Shown: positions 37,949-47,297 of the stretch, piece after piece
Layout: each line of letters opens with the position of its first letter
How positions within the stretch are numbered: position 1 is the first letter of the stretch
Source of the DNA: Blastocatellia bacterium
GTDB lineage: Bacteria; Acidobacteriota; Blastocatellia; HR10; J050
Assembly (NCBI GenBank): GCA_026985075.1
Contig: JALSQX010000053.1
Span: 28,773 to 92,772 of the forward strand
Length of the DNA: 64,000 nt
Reading direction: 5' to 3'
The notes under the pieces: model-generated
Seen by the model: the letters and a program-made list of their open reading frames with translations, nothing else
Database searches by the model: none
What the model was told of the DNA's origin: nothing
Program-made: the position numbers and the translations under genes

Positions 37949-38135
37949 GGGTGAATCGATGATCTTCGCCTCGCCGAGGTGACGGGCCCTCTCTGGCCGC
38001 CCTCACCGCCCCCTTTCTTACGGACGAAGAGAGCAGGAGTGGATCGCCCGTCGATGGAGTCTCTTCTGAAGAGCGATCCGACATCTCCCTCTCCGGGAGA
38101 GGGCTCACCGAGCGCGCGTGGTGTGCGGGCGGAAC

Positions 38136-39788
38136 TCATAGATGAAACCGCTCACCCGAACCGGCACGAGATGGCGCCAGATGGGCGAGGCGTTGACCCT
38201 GGGCCAGAGACACTGTTCCCGTGAATCCATAACCGAGAAGGAAGAGTAACAGGAAGGGGATCGTCCCCCAGATTTGCATCTTCACGGCATAAGCGACGGT
38301 GCCCACAAAGTAGAAGGCCAACCCCAATTCGGCCAGCGAGATGAGATCATTTCCAAAGAGATACTTCTTCCCGCGCCACTCATCGCGGCGCGATTCGATC
38401 TTGAGCTTGGGTGTGCGAGCGAATGCGGATCGGCGACCCAATAACACCTCCACCACAGCCCGAGCGTTATTGATCGCCATGCCCAAACCCAAGGCCATCA
38501 CCAGAGGGAGATAACGCGCCTGCTTCTTCCAATCGGGATACAGATGCCGAATAGCAACCGCATAAAAGGTGATCACTGAAGCGGTGGCGAAGAGGAGAAC
38601 GGGAGCGTCCAACAAAACCAGGTGGAACCACCCCTGACTGAATCGAACGATGAGCACGGGCCAATGAAGGAGACTGAGCAGCACGATCAACGGCGCATTA
38701 GCATTGTTGGTGAACCGAAAGAACAATTCCAGTTTCACCCTCCAGGGCAAATCCGCGCGGAAAATGCGGCCGATGAGCTTCCGCCCCACCTGCAGGACAC
38801 CTTTGGCCCACCGACGTTGCTGGACTTTAAAAGAATTCATATCGACCGGGAGTTCCGAAGGAACATCCTCTTCCAGCAAGTAGACGAACTTCCACCCCAG
38901 CAATTGGGCGCGGTAACTCAGGTCGGTGTCTTCGGCCAAGGTATCGGTCTGCCATCCTCCGCTCCACTCGATAGCCGTTCGCCGCCACATGCCCGCCGTT
39001 CCGTTGAAATTAAAGAAGCCGTTGGCTCGACTCCGTGCTGCTTGCTCGACGACGAAATGGCCGTCGAGCATGATCTGCTGGAGTCGCGTCAGCAGATTGT
39101 AATCAGCGTTGATGTAGCTCCAGCGCATCTGCACCATGCCTACGCGAGGATCGGTGAAGAAATGAATCATCTTGCGCAGCGTATCCGGTCGGGGAATGAA
39201 ATCAGCATCGAAGATGGCGATGAACTCGCCGGTGGCCGATTTCAATCCATGGGCCAATGCGCCCGCTTTGAAGCCACTCCGGTGATTCCGGTGAATGTAC
39301 ACGATATCGAATCCTTCGGCCCGATACCGCTCGACCTCGCGACGGGCGATATCCGTCGTCTCATCCACCGAATCATCGAGCACCTGAATCTGGAGCAGAT
39401 GGCGCGGATAATCGAGCGAAGTCACCGCCTTCAGCAACCGCTCGACCACATACATCTCGTTGAACATGGGAAGTTGAACGGTGATCCGCGGCAACTGGTG
39501 TTCGGGGAAATACCCGAGCGGCCGCGGCCTGAGGTGGCGGTGACGAAGAAAGAGATAGACCAAGCGAAAGCGATAGGCCCCATAGATGGAGAGGAGTATG
39601 AGGATAGCGAAATAACTCCCAATGACGATCCAGTCGAACGTATCGAGCGTGTAGAGGTAGCTGAGGTTTCCCGGTTCTCCGCGACCACCCAACACCTTCT
39701 GAACAATGCCGGGGAGCGCCCCGTGAAACGTCACCGGCGCCTGCCAGATCAGAAACCACCCCACTCTCCCCATGAGCACACTCATCAT
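38136..39788 (-). CDS. Membrane glycosyltransferase family 2 (processive type)
   Basis: This is a 550-residue membrane GT2 enzyme. After an N-terminal helix the catalytic domain shows ITVQLPMFNE, VLDDSVDETTD, FDADFIPRPD, the acceptor-side AEDTDLSYRA and QQRRWAKG (the QxxRW motif), followed by four or five C-terminal helices. This set is typical of cellulose, mannan and glucan synthases, so it probably makes or elongates a beta-linked polysaccharide while exporting it. No PilZ domain is seen. The start used is the ATG at 39788 with ACGAGGTCG upstream; a TTG at 39839 is possible but would overlap the stop of the preceding gene. Confidence 0.87.
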   Translation of the reverse strand: MMSVLMGRVGWFLIWQAPVTFHGALPGIVQKVLGGRGEPGNLSYLYTLDTFDWIVIGSYFAILILLSIYGAYRFRLVYLFLRHRHLRPRPLGYFPEHQLPRITVQLPMFNEMYVVERLLKAVTSLDYPRHLLQIQVLDDSVDETTDIARREVERYRAEGFDIVYIHRNHRSGFKAGALAHGLKSATGEFIAIFDADFIPRPDTLRKMIHFFTDPRVGMVQMRWSYINADYNLLTRLQQIMLDGHFVVEQAARSRANGFFNFNGTAGMWRRTAIEWSGGWQTDTLAEDTDLSYRAQLLGWKFVYLLEEDVPSELPVDMNSFKVQQRRWAKGVLQVGRKLIGRIFRADLPWRVKLELFFRFTNNANAPLIVLLSLLHWPVLIVRFSQGWFHLVLLDAPVLLFATASVITFYAVAIRHLYPDWKKQARYLPLVMALGLGMAINNARAVVEVLLGRRSAFARTPKLKIESRRDEWRGKKYLFGNDLISLAELGLAFYFVGTVAYAVKMQIWGTIPFLLLFLLGYGFTGTVSLAQGQRLAHLAPSRAGSGERFHL

Positions 39789-39835
39789 CGACCTCGTCGC
39801 AACGCCCGATAATTCTATCCGTCCCTGCGAGGTTG

Positions 39836-42238
39836 TCAATTACCCCCTGGTGGCAACGGAGCGTCCTGGGCCGATGTCTCTTCCGTCGATTCGATCCAGA
39901 CCGCTTCGTAATCAGCCGAGGGCAGTGGCGCCAGGTCCCGTTCGGTGAAACCCGGATACTGGATACGATGATGATGGAGATTGGACAACGTGTCGATGAA
40001 ACTGGACTTGATGATCCTCACATCGCGCATGCGCAAGTTACACTCGTCGAGCTGACCATCGGTGACGATGGAATCGATCACTTTGTTCACCAGACGCTTG
40101 ATATTCTCCACCGTCGGCTCCTTCAACGACCGCGTCGAGGCCTCGGCGCTATCGGCCATCATGACGATTGCGGCTTCGATAGATCGAGGTTTAGGTCCTG
40201 GATAGCGGAACAGGCGCTCGTCGACCGTCTCCCCCTTGGCTTCGGCCAATCGTCTGGCCTTCACGTAGAAGTAATGAAGCCGGCGCGTCCCATGATGTTG
40301 CGGAATGAGATCGATCACCGGTCTGGGGAGCCCAGCGGCCTCAGCCATGCGAATGCCTTCGGTGACATGTCGGATGATCACTTTCGCGCTCTCCTCCGGC
40401 GTCAATAATTCGTGGGGATTGAAATGACGGCGCTGGTTCTCCACATACATCTGAGGATTGGACAGCTTCCCGATATCGTGATAATAAGAGCCGATCCGCA
40501 CTAACAGGGGATTGGCTCCCACCGCCTTGGCCGCGGCTTCAGCCAATGTGGCGACAATGAACGAATGCTGGTACGTTCCCGGAGCCTCGATGGCCAGGCG
40601 CTTCAGCAGCGGCAGTTCGACGTTGGAGAGCTCCAGCAGCTTCACATCAGTCGGAATATCGAACAGCGACTCCCCGAGGGGTAACATAAACGAGGCCAAG
40701 GCGGCGGCGAAGATTCCCCCCATGAAACTGAATCCCATGCTGAACAGAACGGGACCCAACACGAGCGGCTGAATGTTCACCATCATGAGCATGACCGCCA
40801 TGAGCGCATTGATCCCGCCCACCATCACCCCCACATTGGTGAGAGCGCCGCGCTGCTGATAGCGACCGACTCCATAGACGGCTACGATACTGCTCACCGC
40901 CGCATAGGTCGTCAGCGCCGCATCCTCGGTGAGCAAGAGCGTGAACAGACTGGCCACCAGCCCTACGACCACAGCGATGCGCGCCTCCAGCAACAGGACA
41001 ACCACCAGCGCCACGGCAGCAAAGGGGATGGCATATTGGTAAGCTTGGGGCGAGTCGATGTCGCCAAAAAAGCGAAAACCAACGATGTCCGAAAGCTCGA
41101 TCCCCAATCGAATCACAGCCACCTGGAGCGTCACCGCCAGACCGACCAACAGAAAGATCTTGGTCGGCGTGAGCGAATAAATGCGCGTGCGCTTGGCGAA
41201 TCGCCACAAGGCCATGAAGAAGATGAAGGAAATGGCCAGGAGGCCGGCGAATCGGCGACCACTTCGCTTGCTGGCCGTTTGGGCCCGGAGTTGATCGAGA
41301 GCCGCCTTCACCAAGGGAGTGATCGTCTGGCCGCGTTGGACGATGACCTGACGCGGAGCATATCGCTGTGTGGCCGTGATCTGGTCGGTGCGTTGCGCTC
41401 GCACCCGCTGGGTCAATTCCGCGGCATAGGTGCAATTCACCTTCACCAATGTCGCCAGGAACGTTCCGTAAGGGCGCTCATCCGGGGCGAGGCTCTTCAG
41501 GAGTTCGGCTCGAGCCTGAGAGAGCGGATACAGCGCATCCCAACTGACGAGGGGACTCTGCTCAATGCGCTCCAGACTGGGCAAGATCTGACGATCCACG
41601 ACGGGAAGAATGCGCACGCGCGATGGCGCGACCGGCATTTCCGGTGGCAAGGCATCGGGTCGAATATAGTGCCCCATCATCCCCCGCAGCTTGACGGTGA
41701 GATGATCGCTCACCTCCTGACCCGATTCGCCCCGTGCCCACGCTTGAGCCAGGGCGAGGCTTATGGGAAACGATGTCTTCTCGGCCTGGAAGGCGCGCCA
41801 GAATCGACGAAACGACCGCGAGGTTGTTCCTCGCGCCGTCAACGATCGACGCCCAAAAGCGGATTCCAGAGCATCGAGAAACACGAGGCGGGTGCGCTCG
41901 AAGGTGCGGCGTAAGTGTTCCACCACCTCTTCGACCACGCTGGGATTATACAGGAAGATGGGAGGAACCTTATCGGCGATCTCCTGGCGAAGTCGTTGCG
42001 TCCGTTCCGGATCGACGACGATCAGTTCCACCGGCGTGCTGATATCCGTTCGAGCGATGTCGCCCACCTCATATTCCGGGAGGCTCCGCAGGGGAATGCG
42101 GGAGATCAACAACGCCGTCATGGTAGCAAAGAGGAACAGAGCCAGCCCCAGTCCCCCTGCCGCGCTCCGCGACAGGACGGCTCTGATCCACCGCCCTCCG
42201 CGCCGAATCAGAATACTCCCGGACAGTCTCTGATCCAT
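39836..42238 (-). CDS. pgpH: 7TM-HD phosphodiesterase, PgpH type
   Basis: This 800-residue protein has an N-terminal helix (about 30-48), a large extracytoplasmic 7TMR-HDED domain (about 50-320), seven membrane helices (about 330-560) and a cytoplasmic HD domain with SYYHDIGKLSNP and VIDLIPQHHGTRRLHYFY. In Listeria PgpH the HD domain degrades cyclic di-AMP; the catalytic His-Asp pairs are present here, so the same reaction is likely. It starts behind GAGGATCTTCTC and sits between hflX and a polysaccharide synthase. Confidence 0.88.
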   Translation of the reverse strand: MDQRLSGSILIRRGGRWIRAVLSRSAAGGLGLALFLFATMTALLISRIPLRSLPEYEVGDIARTDISTPVELIVVDPERTQRLRQEIADKVPPIFLYNPSVVEEVVEHLRRTFERTRLVFLDALESAFGRRSLTARGTTSRSFRRFWRAFQAEKTSFPISLALAQAWARGESGQEVSDHLTVKLRGMMGHYIRPDALPPEMPVAPSRVRILPVVDRQILPSLERIEQSPLVSWDALYPLSQARAELLKSLAPDERPYGTFLATLVKVNCTYAAELTQRVRAQRTDQITATQRYAPRQVIVQRGQTITPLVKAALDQLRAQTASKRSGRRFAGLLAISFIFFMALWRFAKRTRIYSLTPTKIFLLVGLAVTLQVAVIRLGIELSDIVGFRFFGDIDSPQAYQYAIPFAAVALVVVLLLEARIAVVVGLVASLFTLLLTEDAALTTYAAVSSIVAVYGVGRYQQRGALTNVGVMVGGINALMAVMLMMVNIQPLVLGPVLFSMGFSFMGGIFAAALASFMLPLGESLFDIPTDVKLLELSNVELPLLKRLAIEAPGTYQHSFIVATLAEAAAKAVGANPLLVRIGSYYHDIGKLSNPQMYVENQRRHFNPHELLTPEESAKVIIRHVTEGIRMAEAAGLPRPVIDLIPQHHGTRRLHYFYVKARRLAEAKGETVDERLFRYPGPKPRSIEAAIVMMADSAEASTRSLKEPTVENIKRLVNKVIDSIVTDGQLDECNLRMRDVRIIKSSFIDTLSNLHHHRIQYPGFTERDLAPLPSADYEAVWIESTEETSAQDAPLPPGGN

Positions 42239-42254
42239 GAGAAGATCCTCACAC

Positions 42255-43955
42255 TCAGACGCTCCACTCTACAAGCGCATGGGGCGCCGGTTGTTCCCTC
42301 TCGGTGGCGAGAAACCTCTCCACCGCATCAAGAAACTCACCGAGCGTCCCCGGGTCCAGCGCACAAATGGGGATGGCTCGATGAAGACGACACAGGTTGC
42401 GCATCACTTCGGGGGGGACTTTGTCCTGCTTATTGAAGACCAGTAATTGCGGAATGTGGCTCAATCCCAACTGATCGAGCGTCCGCTGGACGGACTCCAT
42501 ATGGTGATCTAGATTGGGACTGCTGGCATCGACCAGATGAACGATTAAGTCCGAGTCGGCGATCTCTTCCAATGTGGCTTGAAACGCATTCACCAGATCG
42601 GGAGGCAAATCGCGAAGGAACCCGACCGTGTCACAAATGATGACTTCGCGCTCGCGCGGCAACCGGAGCCGCCGGCTACAAGGATCGAGGGTCGCGAACA
42701 TACGCTCCTCGGCCAGCACCTGAGCGCGAGTGAGCGTATTGAGGAGGGTCGATTTCCCCGCGTTCGTATAGCCGACGATCGAGATGATGGGAAGCCGATA
42801 TTGGCGGCGCCGAGCGCGACGCACATCGCGCTGTGTACGCAGTTGCTGAATCTGGTGCTCCAGTTGGGCGATGCGAGCACGGACCCGTCGCCGATCCACC
42901 TCCAATTTCGTCTCACCGGGTCCGCGTCCTCCAATTCCGCCGGTCAGGCGAGAGAGGCCCGTATCCCCCTCGGTCAACCGCGGCAACAGATACTTCAACT
43001 GGGCCAACTCCACTTGTATTTTCCCCTCGCGGGACTGCGCCCGTTGAGCAAAGATGTCCAGGATGAGCTGGGTGCGATCGATGACCTTGAGATCGGTCGC
43101 TTCGTTGATTGAGCGCACCTGCGCCGGAGTCAAGTTCTGATCGAAAATGATCATATCCGCACCCAATTGGAGGGCTCGAATGACCAGTTCCTCGAGCTTC
43201 CCTTTCCCCAGCAGGAACTTGGGATCGAGCTTCTTGCGCCGCTGAATGAAGGTATCGAGCACCACGACGCCGCACGAATCGGCCAATTCCCTCAACTCCT
43301 CCATCGACTCCTGGGCTTCGGCTAGACTCCCCGTCGTCACATGGACGAGAATGGCGCGATCTCGCTCATCATGGGCATAGGCGGGTTGACGATTACGAGC
43401 GAATTCCTCCTCCAGCGACTCGATGAGGGCGATGAAATCGACATTGAGCTGACTGGGATGGGCGGGCTCCAGGAAGACCCATCGGGGCGATTCCACTCTC
43501 CCGTCGCCCGAATCTCCATTGGGCTTGATGGGCATCAAGTGCGCCGATCGCACGCATCCCGGCAACCCCGACGCTGTGACATCGATAGAGACCATCAGGT
43601 CCAGGCGCAGGAGCGCCAGATCGGTGAGATCGTCCCGGGTCAACTCTTCCCCCCTGAGATGGGTGTGGACACACCGCAAGCCACGAAATCGCCCACCCGA
43701 CACGCGCCCGCGCTTCAAATCGGGGAGAACGATCTGATGCGCATCACCAACAATCACATACTCAACGCGCCCTTTTCGATCGATGAGGAGGCCGATTTGG
43801 CGATGAATCTCCTTGGACAATTCGGTCAGTTGCCGGGCCACCTCGGGGGTGATGATCATATGTGGCGGGATGCGCCGCTGATAGAATTTCTGGAGCCGCC
43901 GTAATTGGCTGTGTTTCAGGCCTCGCGTATTTCCGTGAACGATTCCGATAGCCAC
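42255..43955 (-). CDS. hflX: HflX GTPase, long form
   Basis: This 566-residue ribosome-associated GTPase is longer than E. coli HflX (about 430). The extra N-terminal part (1-195) contains HTHLRGEELTRDDLTDLALL, resembling a long HflX form seen in some other phyla. The standard HflX domain follows (LLGKGKLEELV, then GIGGRGPGETKLE), then the G domain with P-loop GYTNAGKSTLL at about 395-405, DTVGFLRDLP and NKQDK. HflX splits stalled ribosomes after stress. The start is a GTG directly after AGGAGGAT. It is 16 bases upstream of the PgpH gene. Confidence 0.9.
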   Translation of the reverse strand: MAIGIVHGNTRGLKHSQLRRLQKFYQRRIPPHMIITPEVARQLTELSKEIHRQIGLLIDRKGRVEYVIVGDAHQIVLPDLKRGRVSGGRFRGLRCVHTHLRGEELTRDDLTDLALLRLDLMVSIDVTASGLPGCVRSAHLMPIKPNGDSGDGRVESPRWVFLEPAHPSQLNVDFIALIESLEEEFARNRQPAYAHDERDRAILVHVTTGSLAEAQESMEELRELADSCGVVVLDTFIQRRKKLDPKFLLGKGKLEELVIRALQLGADMIIFDQNLTPAQVRSINEATDLKVIDRTQLILDIFAQRAQSREGKIQVELAQLKYLLPRLTEGDTGLSRLTGGIGGRGPGETKLEVDRRRVRARIAQLEHQIQQLRTQRDVRRARRRQYRLPIISIVGYTNAGKSTLLNTLTRAQVLAEERMFATLDPCSRRLRLPREREVIICDTVGFLRDLPPDLVNAFQATLEEIADSDLIVHLVDASSPNLDHHMESVQRTLDQLGLSHIPQLLVFNKQDKVPPEVMRNLCRLHRAIPICALDPGTLGEFLDAVERFLATEREQPAPHALVEWSV

Positions 43956-44744
43956 ATCCTCCTAATCCGTGATCTCCGGTGTTTATTATACCACCGAAGC
44001 ATTTCTGGAGAAAAGCTTCTCACATCCACTCCTACTGATACGTCGAAGGGTATGGCCTCTCAACCGACGCTTGTTCGGTGGAGAAATCTCTCGTGCTCGA
44101 CGGTTCCTCCTCTCCGGCTATGGCGAGAGCCCGATGAGACGATGAACACCAGACAGAGGCCCCTCTCTCAAGGCAACTCCATCAGATGGAATACCGCGGC
44201 TCTCGGGCGATCCTGAGGACCGCCCGGAAGGTCGATGGTTGACTGATCGGCCCTGCCGTCGTTGCCCCGGGGCCTGAGCCTCGCCTCGCTGAGGATGGAG
44301 TTCCTCCTTGACTCTTCCCTTGGCGTTTCCGGCATCCCAACTCTCAGTCGCCCCCCGGAAAATTCGCTCCCAGACTCGGGAGGTCAACTGGCATGGGGGA
44401 GGTGGAACAGCCACATCCCGCCCCACCCCATACGGGTGAACGGAACCAGGCGGGAGGCGAGTATGGGGATTTTTACTCGATGAATGGGGAAAATTCCCCA
44501 ACCGGGCACCATCATCCCGGAACGTCCCAGAGCCTCATCGGATTGGAACCGGTCGACCGTTTTCGGGCTCACGCCGCCGATTCTGCCAACATTTTTGTTT
44601 TCAATAAATTAGGCGAATGAGCCAAACTCACCGGAACGACCGATGTGCTCCCATTCGATGAAGGACCTCGCTGGGTTCATGGTACGGGAATTGCAGAAGA
44701 ACCGGTAGGTGTTATGAAAACTCTGAGAAAGGAGGAACGAGCAT
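43956..44744. other. Long gene-free region
   Basis: About 790 bases between hflX and the cytochrome gene hold no frame with recognisable protein content on either strand. A TATAAT for hflX lies on the minus strand at 43990-43985. A 16-bp palindrome lies at 44485-44500, and a possible promoter for the cytochrome gene (TTGCAG at 44691, TATGAA at 44713, 16 bases apart) lies at the right end. It may hold an unrecognised RNA or decayed gene. Confidence 0.45.
44485..44500. repeat. Perfect 16-bp palindrome
   Basis: TGGGGAAAATTCCCCA reads the same on both strands and is the only perfect long dyad in the gene-free region. It is about 245 bases before the cytochrome gene. It could be a protein-binding site; no known regulator is assigned. 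Confidence 0.4.
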
Positions 44745-45284
44745 ATGACCAAAAAGTGGATCCTCATCGCTGTCATCGCGGCCTTGTTCGGGGGAGTGGC
44801 GTACACCTCCTCCGAAGACTGCGCTTCATGGCTCACGGGGACGACGGATGAGAAGCTCGACACCCTGGCCTGCATTCAGCCGGGGCTGGGAACGGTGATG
44901 ATCGAGTATGGCAACCGTATGGGCAACATGTACTATGCGGCCCAGGCAGGCAACTGGGGCATGGCCGCCTACCAGCTCAAGGAAGCTGTGGAAATTCAGG
45001 AAGTGGGTGAGACCACGCGTCCCAGTAAGGCCCCGTTGCTCATCAACTTCGAGGAAACGTCCTTGAAGCCGCTGGCGCAGAGCATCGTCGACCAGGATTG
45101 GGACAGCTTCCAGATGCATTTCGACGTCATGGTCAACGCCTGCAACGCCTGCCATGTGGCGACAGGTCATCGATATATTGTTTATCAATTGCCCAATCAA
45201 CCTCTCGTCCCGGCCAAGCTCGACACCGGCCAGACGTTCACCAGAGAGGAGCTGGCGCAGATCCTCTCTGATCTGCTCGAATGA
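44745..45284 (+). CDS. Exported mono-haem c-type cytochrome-like protein
   Basis: This 179-residue protein has a signal peptide or N-terminal anchor (about 4-20, ILIAVIAALFGGVAY), a mostly helical middle and a single haem-binding motif CNACH at 133-137. The motif lies late in the chain, as in class II cytochromes c, which are four-helix bundles. Histidine of CNACH is the proximal ligand; a distal ligand is not obvious. It presumably carries electrons in the periplasm; the partner is unknown. The ATG lies behind GAAAGGAGGAACGAG. It is a single-gene unit, flanked by a gene-free stretch upstream and a strong hairpin downstream. Confidence 0.72.
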   Translation: MTKKWILIAVIAALFGGVAYTSSEDCASWLTGTTDEKLDTLACIQPGLGTVMIEYGNRMGNMYYAAQAGNWGMAAYQLKEAVEIQEVGETTRPSKAPLLINFEETSLKPLAQSIVDQDWDSFQMHFDVMVNACNACHVATGHRYIVYQLPNQPLVPAKLDTGQTFTREELAQILSDLLE

Positions 45285-45591
45285 GCTCTATCATCTCTAG
45301 CTTCGGCGGGGGGCGGGTCGCCCGCCGGCCCGTCCCCCGCCCGATGTCGATTCTCCCCCCTCTTCGCCGCCGGTTCATCAGCAAGAAGGCCCAGAGCGTG
45401 AGATCCCGGCGCTCGCCCAGGATGTGGGATCATAGGAACGTCATCAAGGCGAGGGGGATGGACTCCCAGGGTCCTTGGTGACCTCGTCACCGACGACGCC
45501 CCCCGCGATTGCGTCCTTGCCAACCCTGGCCAAGCGCGGCGCGATTATGATATAAAACTACTTTGCGAATAAGCTGTTGGTCAGGGTAGAT
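45285..45591 (+). other. Intergenic region after the cytochrome gene
   Basis: This 307-base spacer holds a strong GC hairpin at its start (45305-45341) and TATGAT-like -10 sequences near 45547, just before the NHL-repeat gene. No gene is seen in it. Confidence 0.45.
45305..45341 (+). terminator. GC-rich hairpin downstream of the cytochrome gene
   Basis: Bases 45305-45317 pair with 45329-45341 over 13 bp (one G-T pair) around an 11-base loop, 20 bases after the stop. No T-run follows directly. Confidence 0.55.
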
Positions 45592-46629
45592 ATGAAACCC
45601 ATCATTCATCATGTTTCGCCAACCGCGGGCATTGAAAAAGGCGAGGTGATCATCTCGTGTGAGAATTTCGACACCAGCGATTTTCGCCAGTGTCGCGTGC
45701 TCTTCGGTGAGATTGAGGGGCGTATCGTCAGCGCCTCTCCGGGGCGCGTTATTGCCGCGGTCCCCAAAGTCTCTGATGCCTTCGAGCATCCGGAAACGCT
45801 CTGCCTGGAAGCTAACAGCGAGCGAAGCGATCCGGTCCGCTTCGCCGTGGGATTTCTGGTGACCGACCAGGTTCACCCGGTGACCAACCCAGCCTATGAT
45901 CCAGAGAGCGGGAACATTTATGTCACCTATAGCGGGAGTCGGGGGCAGAAGGTACCTTGTTCGATCTATAGCATCTCGCCTCTGGGCGAAAAGAGCGAGT
46001 TCCTGCATGATATCATGAACGCGACGGCCATTGCGTTCGATCGCGAGGGCACGATGTTCGTCACCAGCCGATATGACGGCGCCGTCTATCGCGTTTCTCC
46101 GTTCAAGGAGGCCGAACCATTCGCCCAAGATCTGGGGGTGGCCACTGGGCTGGCTTTCGACCGACAGGGCGCCATGTACGTTGGCGATCGCACGGGCGTC
46201 ATCTATCGCATCAACGAAATTGGCGAAGCCAAGCCATTCGTCGAGCTGGAACCCAGCGTCTCGGCGTATCATCTCGCTTTCGGCCCCGATGACCATCTCT
46301 ACGTCACCGGACCCACAGCGTCCAGCAACGAGGTGATCTATCGGATCTCCCCTGAGGGAGTGGTCGAAGAATTCTTCACCGGCTTGGGGCGTCCCCAAGG
46401 GCTGGCATTTGACACGGATGGGAATCTCTATGTGGCGGCCAGTTGGCGAGGGCGGCGTGGCATTCTCCGCATCACTCCTGACGGCGAGGCGACCGTATTC
46501 GTCGCTGGCAAGACGTTGGTTGGACTGGCCTTTGACGAGGCGGGGAATATGATCCTGGCGACCACCGAAGGCGAGATTTACCGACTCCCCATGGGCATTC
46601 GCGGTTATCTCCTCGAATACTGGGAATAA
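45592..46629 (+). CDS. IPT/TIG and NHL/SMP-30-type beta-propeller protein
   Basis: This 345-residue protein has an N-terminal IPT/TIG-like Ig fold (1-90, with HHVSPTAGIEKGEVIISCENF) and a six-bladed propeller made of about 45-residue repeats. The recurring pattern is ATGLAFDRQGAMYV, AFGPDDHLYVT and GLAFDTDGNLYVA. Such propellers bind ligands or act as gluconolactonases; the metal-binding residues of SMP-30 are not evident. No signal peptide is seen. The ATG at 45592 was chosen over a TTG at 45577. It is followed 18 bases later by a membrane protease gene. Confidence 0.8.
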   Translation: MKPIIHHVSPTAGIEKGEVIISCENFDTSDFRQCRVLFGEIEGRIVSASPGRVIAAVPKVSDAFEHPETLCLEANSERSDPVRFAVGFLVTDQVHPVTNPAYDPESGNIYVTYSGSRGQKVPCSIYSISPLGEKSEFLHDIMNATAIAFDREGTMFVTSRYDGAVYRVSPFKEAEPFAQDLGVATGLAFDRQGAMYVGDRTGVIYRINEIGEAKPFVELEPSVSAYHLAFGPDDHLYVTGPTASSNEVIYRISPEGVVEEFFTGLGRPQGLAFDTDGNLYVAASWRGRRGILRITPDGEATVFVAGKTLVGLAFDEAGNMILATTEGEIYRLPMGIRGYLLEYWE

Positions 46630-46647
46630 GACGGAGGCCATCGAATC

Positions 46648-47292
46648 TTGGAGCGAAACATAGCCGATTTCATCTTGCTCTTCGTCGTTCTGCTCTTCTC
46701 GCTCTCTTTTCACGAAGCGTCTCATGCCTGGACGGCTCTGCGCTTCGGCGATGATACCGGTTACCTCATGGGGCGGGTGACGTTGAATCCGCTCGCCCAT
46801 ATCGACGTATTCGGGACGGTCTTGTTCCCGGTCATCGCCTTTGTCACTGGATGGCCGCTCATCGGATGGGCCAAACCGGTGCCGGTCAACACGGCGCGGT
46901 TAACCGATGTCAAGAAGGGGCACATTCTCATCTCGCTGGCCGGACCGGGGAGCAATCTCCTGCTGGCCATCATCTTCTTTATAGGATTCAAACTGTTCCT
47001 CATGAATCAGCCACTGGTGGGCGAACTGCTGGGAGGCTTCGCCGAGCCGGCCTTTCAGATTCTTCAATTCGGGCTCTGGGTGAATGTCGCACTGGCCGTA
47101 TTCAATGTCCTGCCCATCCCGCCCCTGGATGGGCATTGGGTGCTCTATCATCTGTTGCCCTATCATGCGGCTCAGGTTTTTGACCAACTCCGTCCCTATG
47201 GATTCATCCTCCTTTACATCCTGTTGTTGACCGGAATCCTGAGTTACATTTTCTTGCCGGCCTTCTGGCTCATCAATGCGGCATTGAGGTGA
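46648..47292 (+). CDS. M50 site-2-protease-like membrane metalloprotease
   Basis: This 214-residue membrane protein has five or six helices. The zinc motif HEASHAW (HExxH) lies in the first helix and the third zinc ligand region is NVLPIPPLDGHWVLYHLL. GSNLLLAIIFF and LNPLAHID are also typical of the compact M50 group without a PDZ domain. It would cut substrates inside the membrane. The start is a TTG at 46648 behind ACGGAGG, an unusual codon supported by the ribosome site and by the position of the first helix. Its stop overlaps a possible GTG start of trpS. Confidence 0.85.
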   Translation: MERNIADFILLFVVLLFSLSFHEASHAWTALRFGDDTGYLMGRVTLNPLAHIDVFGTVLFPVIAFVTGWPLIGWAKPVPVNTARLTDVKKGHILISLAGPGSNLLLAIIFFIGFKLFLMNQPLVGELLGGFAEPAFQILQFGLWVNVALAVFNVLPIPPLDGHWVLYHLLPYHAAQVFDQLRPYGFILLYILLLTGILSYIFLPAFWLINAALR

Positions 47293-47297
47293 ACGCT

